From positions 1 through 5,827 of the forward strand of contig CALBXV010000621.1 of assembly GCA_937890045.1 (NCBI GenBank): a stretch of 5,827 nt of DNA, read 5' to 3'. A program made the translations under genes and the position numbers. The notes below the pieces were generated by a model that worked only from the letters and a program-made list of their open reading frames with translations, made no database searches and had not been told where the DNA came from. Below, in pieces: positions 3,425-5,827 of this stretch. Each line of letters starts with the position of its first letter. Position 1 is the stretch's first letter. The stretch comes from an uncultured archaeon (GTDB lineage: Archaea > Thermoproteota > Nitrososphaeria > Nitrososphaerales > CALBXV01).

Positions 3425-5827
3425 TGAAGAATCGAATAATATATTGGGGTGGTAAAGAAAACACAATGATACCCAGAATGGGTTCTTGTGGTGAGGGCGT
3501 AGATGTAGAACCAGCAGCAGGTGCTGGTGGACCACAAAAACCAGCAGCGTCAGCTTCAGCACCAGACGGACCAGGATTATTTGATAAACTTAAAGGATTA
3601 TTACCAAAATTAGCAATTGGGGCTTTAGCGTTGGCCACTGTGGCCGGGGTTGCTATGATGGTACGGAAAAATCGAGAACCCGATTCTGAACCACCAGTAG
3701 ACGATGGCACTGGAGATGGCACTGGAGATGGCACTGGAGATGGCACTGGAGATGGCACTGGAGATGGCACTGGAGATGGCACTGGAGATGGCACTGGAGG
3801 TGGTACAGGAGACCCCTCCGATCCCGCTCTCCTCGGAGTGGGATCGGCGTTGCTTCGGAGTGGACTCGGTGGTGGTGCACCGAATGGTTCACCAACTGGA
3901 AATCCACCTCCCGTTACACCTTCACCATTTACAGATGCATCTGGAACAACTTGGAAGTGGAATCCAGATCCACCTCCTGGAAACTGGAAATTAGCCGGAG
4001 CACTTCCTGCTTGGGATGATGATAAATCTGATGAAGAAAATTATTCAGCTCTTGGATTAGATATAGAAGGAGCAAGAACAGTAAACCGTTCTGAAAATTT
4101 TGATACAGAAGGGGATGGAAATCCGTTAGATGGATTTGATGAAAATGGATTACCAAATCCTCCAGATTTTATAGGACAACAAATAATTGATGAAGCTGAA
4201 AATCTTTGGGTATATAAAGACCCGCCCGGGGAGTGGATTAATTTCGGAGATACAAAAGCACAATATATAACAACTGGTGATAGTCAACGACCAGTTTATG
4301 AAAGCTATACTTCAACTATAACTAATGTTATAAATTCTACGGAGTTAGTAGTTGATGAGTCTTGGCAGACACAAGCTGAAAAATTTGGTAATCTTGGCAA
4401 TTATGAAGTATCATATCCTAATTGGAATATTACTTGGGAATCAAACCCCGTAGATTTGTATACTTATTTACAATTTGATGATGATCAATCAAGTCTTACT
4501 ATTAATTTTCAGAAAGATGACGTCAAATATCCTAAATATCCACATTCAGTAGTTTATAAATTATATGAACCATTACCTGATACTATTAAAAAAGGTGATT
4601 TAACTTATATAACAAGGGAAATGGTCCCACCATATACAGATACAGTTCAGTTAGTAGATTTTGTAGAAGAAGATATAGATGCTGTGGTTTTAAGAAATCC
4701 AAAGTGGGATACAGCTACTTCAGCTGATAGTTATTACGTTGAACGAGATACTAAATTTAAAAATTATAATAAGTTAGTTTCAAGTGATGCAAATATAAAA
4801 GAGGTTATAGAAAATGAAATTATAAGTGGTAGTTTTATGGAAAGTATAGAACTAACTGGTATAGATTATAGACAGTGGGATAATTTTGTACATTTTAGTT
4901 CTATAGAGGATAGATTAAAAAACTTTAAAACGAAATTACAGAAGATAGAATTATATGAAAGTCAAAGTAATTCATTAAGTGGTATTTCTGGTTCATTAAC
5001 TTATGCTCAAACCGCAAGTTTGGCAATGAAAGTTAGAAAGATAAAGAATGAATTTGTTCCATTTGAAAATTATATGTATTATCAGAGCTCATCTTATATT
5101 TCAAGTTCACTTGGAGAATTTCATGATAATGCATGGCCAAAATCAGGAGGAACTGGTACTTTACTGTCCCCATATAGTATATATCCAACTACTGCATCGG
5201 AAGCGACAACTTGGTATAATGAACAAATAGAGTCTGCATCTTTATATGATAGAAAAAATAGAAATAGGTTATTAGGTAATCTTCCTGATCATATATTAAA
5301 TGATACACGAAATACACCATTTCATACTTTCTTTAATATGGCGGGCGAACATTTTGATAATATATGGACATACATAAATGAAATTCCACAGATATATGAT
5401 AGACGACAAAAATTAACTGAAGGTTTATCAAGAGATTTAATATACGCTGTTGGAACTTCTCTTGGATTTTATCTTAATGATGGTACTGATTTAATTGATT
5501 TGCCAAGATATTTACTTGGTCAGGAAGCTACTGGATCTTCTAATGTAGATTCATTTTCTACTTATTCTACTACGTCACAGAGAGATATATCACGAGAAAT
5601 ATGGAAAAGAATGATAAATAATATGCCCTTTTTCCTTAAAACTCGTGGAACTATCCGTTCATTTAAGGGGTTGATAAATTGTTATGGTATCCCATCAAGT
5701 ATTTTAAGAGTTAAAGAATATGGTGGTCCTGATCCAGATACAAATAAACCAGCATATTTTATAGATAGAAATTTTACTAAGGCATTAGATTTTAAAGCCG
5801 GACAATATGTAGAGACAACTTGGGCAA
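3424..5827 (+). CDS. Phage tail/baseplate structural protein with N-terminal membrane segment and DGTG repeat (3' end outside window)
   Basis: An uninterrupted frame of 801 codons runs from ATG 3424 to the window end with no stop. The ATG overlaps the previous TAA by one base (TAATG), and no clear Shine-Dalgarno precedes it, so translational coupling is likely; ATG 3466 is an alternative start. Residues 20-58 are Gly/Ala/Pro-rich. Residues 63-80 (LAIGALALATVAGVAMMV) form a predicted membrane helix flanked by Lys and Arg-Lys. 94-125 is (DGTG)8. About 169-275 contains two Trp/Pro motifs (TTWKWNPDPPPGNWKLAG; NLWVYKDPPGEWINFG). About 375-800 is the block I recognise from marine T4-type phage tail proteins: YKLYEPLPDTIKKGD, DNFVHFSSIEDRLKNFKTKL (486-505), AWPKSGG, PFHTFFNMAGEHFDNIWTYI (632-651), and GTIRSFKGLINCYGIPSSIL (742-761) then RVKEYGGP. 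The end (KALDFKAGQYVETTW, 786-800) resembles the first strands of a LamG-like domain. The precise role (baseplate, tail tip or fibre) is not resolved. Confidence 0.85.
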   Translation, partial: MKNRIIYWGGKENTMIPRMGSCGEGVDVEPAAGAGGPQKPAASASAPDGPGLFDKLKGLLPKLAIGALALATVAGVAMMVRKNREPDSEPPVDDGTGDGTGDGTGDGTGDGTGDGTGDGTGDGTGGGTGDPSDPALLGVGSALLRSGLGGGAPNGSPTGNPPPVTPSPFTDASGTTWKWNPDPPPGNWKLAGALPAWDDDKSDEENYSALGLDIEGARTVNRSENFDTEGDGNPLDGFDENGLPNPPDFIGQQIIDEAENLWVYKDPPGEWINFGDTKAQYITTGDSQRPVYESYTSTITNVINSTELVVDESWQTQAEKFGNLGNYEVSYPNWNITWESNPVDLYTYLQFDDDQSSLTINFQKDDVKYPKYPHSVVYKLYEPLPDTIKKGDLTYITREMVPPYTDTVQLVDFVEEDIDAVVLRNPKWDTATSADSYYVERDTKFKNYNKLVSSDANIKEVIENEIISGSFMESIELTGIDYRQWDNFVHFSSIEDRLKNFKTKLQKIELYESQSNSLSGISGSLTYAQTASLAMKVRKIKNEFVPFENYMYYQSSSYISSSLGEFHDNAWPKSGGTGTLLSPYSIYPTTASEATTWYNEQIESASLYDRKNRNRLLGNLPDHILNDTRNTPFHTFFNMAGEHFDNIWTYINEIPQIYDRRQKLTEGLSRDLIYAVGTSLGFYLNDGTDLIDLPRYLLGQEATGSSNVDSFSTYSTTSQRDISREIWKRMINNMPFFLKTRGTIRSFKGLINCYGIPSSILRVKEYGGPDPDTNKPAYFIDRNFTKALDFKAGQYVETTWA
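3610..3663 (+). other. Predicted transmembrane segment (residues 63-80 of the 3424 gene product)
   Basis: An 18-residue uncharged stretch, LAIGALALATVAGVAMMV, lies between a basic FDKLKGLLPK side and RKNRE. Its length and Ala/Gly/Val/Leu content suit one membrane-spanning or membrane-inserting helix. It is not at the extreme N-terminus and has no clear signal peptidase site. Only hydrophobicity judged by eye supports it. Confidence 0.6.
3703..3810 (+). repeat. 12-bp tandem repeat encoding (DGTG)8 plus one diverged unit
   Basis: Eight identical head-to-tail copies of GATGGCACTGGA occupy 3703-3798. A ninth, diverged unit (GGTGGTACAGGA, coding GGTG) is at 3799-3810. Because the unit is a multiple of three, gain or loss of copies keeps the frame. 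The protein is a flexible acidic Gly-rich linker directly after the membrane segment. Perfect identity at third positions points to recent expansion by slippage. The repeat also keeps other frames open on both strands, giving false ORFs. Confidence 0.95.
3818..3847. other. Strong GC-rich hairpin just after the tandem repeat
   Basis: CCGATCCC (3818-3825) and GGGATCGG (3840-3847) are perfect inverted repeats. Pairing can continue inward through a G-T wobble, CTC/GAG and a T-G wobble to a 4-nt loop, about 13 pairs in all. No T-run follows and the ORF continues, so it is not a terminator. A near copy of the right arm (CGGAGTGGACTCGG, 3856-3869, 12 of 14 identical to 3834-3847) lies just downstream. 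Function unknown. Confidence 0.55.

Noticed and set aside
3703..3810. CRISPR-like array
   Set aside because: The units are 12 bp, contiguous and without spacers, and encode an in-frame DGTG linker.
3818..3847. Rho-independent terminator
   Set aside because: The hairpin is strong but no T-run follows and the reading frame continues for nearly 2 kb.
3396..3907. Two reverse-strand reading frames with PVPS-type and QCHL-type repeats
   Set aside because: Both are open only because the 12-bp repeat has no stop in any frame. They oppose two strongly supported genes and have no start signals.
3704..3994. Forward reading frame with MALE-type repeats
   Set aside because: It is the 12-bp repeat read in another frame inside the long tail gene. 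It has no ribosome binding site and lies wholly within a much better supported gene.
3929..5230. Short frames at 3929-4156 (minus) and 5048-5230 (plus)
   Set aside because: They are shadows of the long tail gene, which keeps conserved phage motifs throughout this stretch.
1..5827. T4-type late promoter (TATAAATA) or internal terminator between genes
   Set aside because: No clear TATAAATA was found by eye, and the gene gaps of 0-3 nt leave no space for a promoter or terminator outside coding sequence.

Overview
The window is AT-rich DNA that is coding from end to end. It holds four closely packed genes, all on the + strand, with junctions of 3 nt, 2 nt and a 1-base overlap (TAATG). The proteins look like virion structural proteins of a large tailed phage, most like marine T4-type (contractile-tail) phages and their metagenomic relatives. 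That assignment rests on remembered motifs: a baseplate/tail protein block ending in a GTxRSxKGLINCYGIPSS...EYGG signature in gene 4, an LNPGTDLRxxG...YxFYRR plus FFIxDISxxRxEVRL block in gene 3, and a conserved tail-type C-terminus in gene 1. No replication, lysis, packaging, tRNA or host metabolic gene is present, so neither host nor exact lineage can be fixed. A Cys-bracketed calcium-type motif in gene 3 is common in surface proteins of marine Bacteroidetes and their neighbours, but this is only a weak host hint.

Layout: (1) 1-395 is the 3' end of a structural gene that begins before the window. (2) 399-731 is a small hypothetical protein of 110 aa. (3) 734-3424 is an 896-aa mosaic protein. 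Its order is a phage-type N-terminal module, a PKD-like fold, an acidic Pro/Glu linker, a short GKKR segment, a GC-rich linker, a GCxDxxAxNYxPxAxxDDGSC motif, two InlB/bacterial-repeat-like beta modules, and a C-terminal Hint (hedgehog/intein-type autoprocessing) domain that stops one residue after its terminal His-Asn. (4) 3424-5827 is a long protein cut off by the window end. It has a Gly/Ala/Pro-rich N-terminus, one predicted membrane segment, a perfect (DGTG)8 repeat, Trp/Pro-rich motifs and then the conserved phage tail/baseplate block, ending in what may be the start of a LamG-like domain.

The genes probably form one late structural transcript with translational coupling. The most interesting part is the Hint domain at the tip of a probable adhesin-like tail protein. 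With no C-extein it cannot splice as an intein; it could instead cleave at its N-terminal Cys or join the upstream adhesin part to another molecule. A second point of interest is the next gene: a tail protein with a membrane-type segment and a DNA-level 12-bp tandem repeat. Two GC-rich islands (about 2170-2960 and 3470-3900), lying either side of the AT-rich Hint region, suggest assembly by module shuffling.
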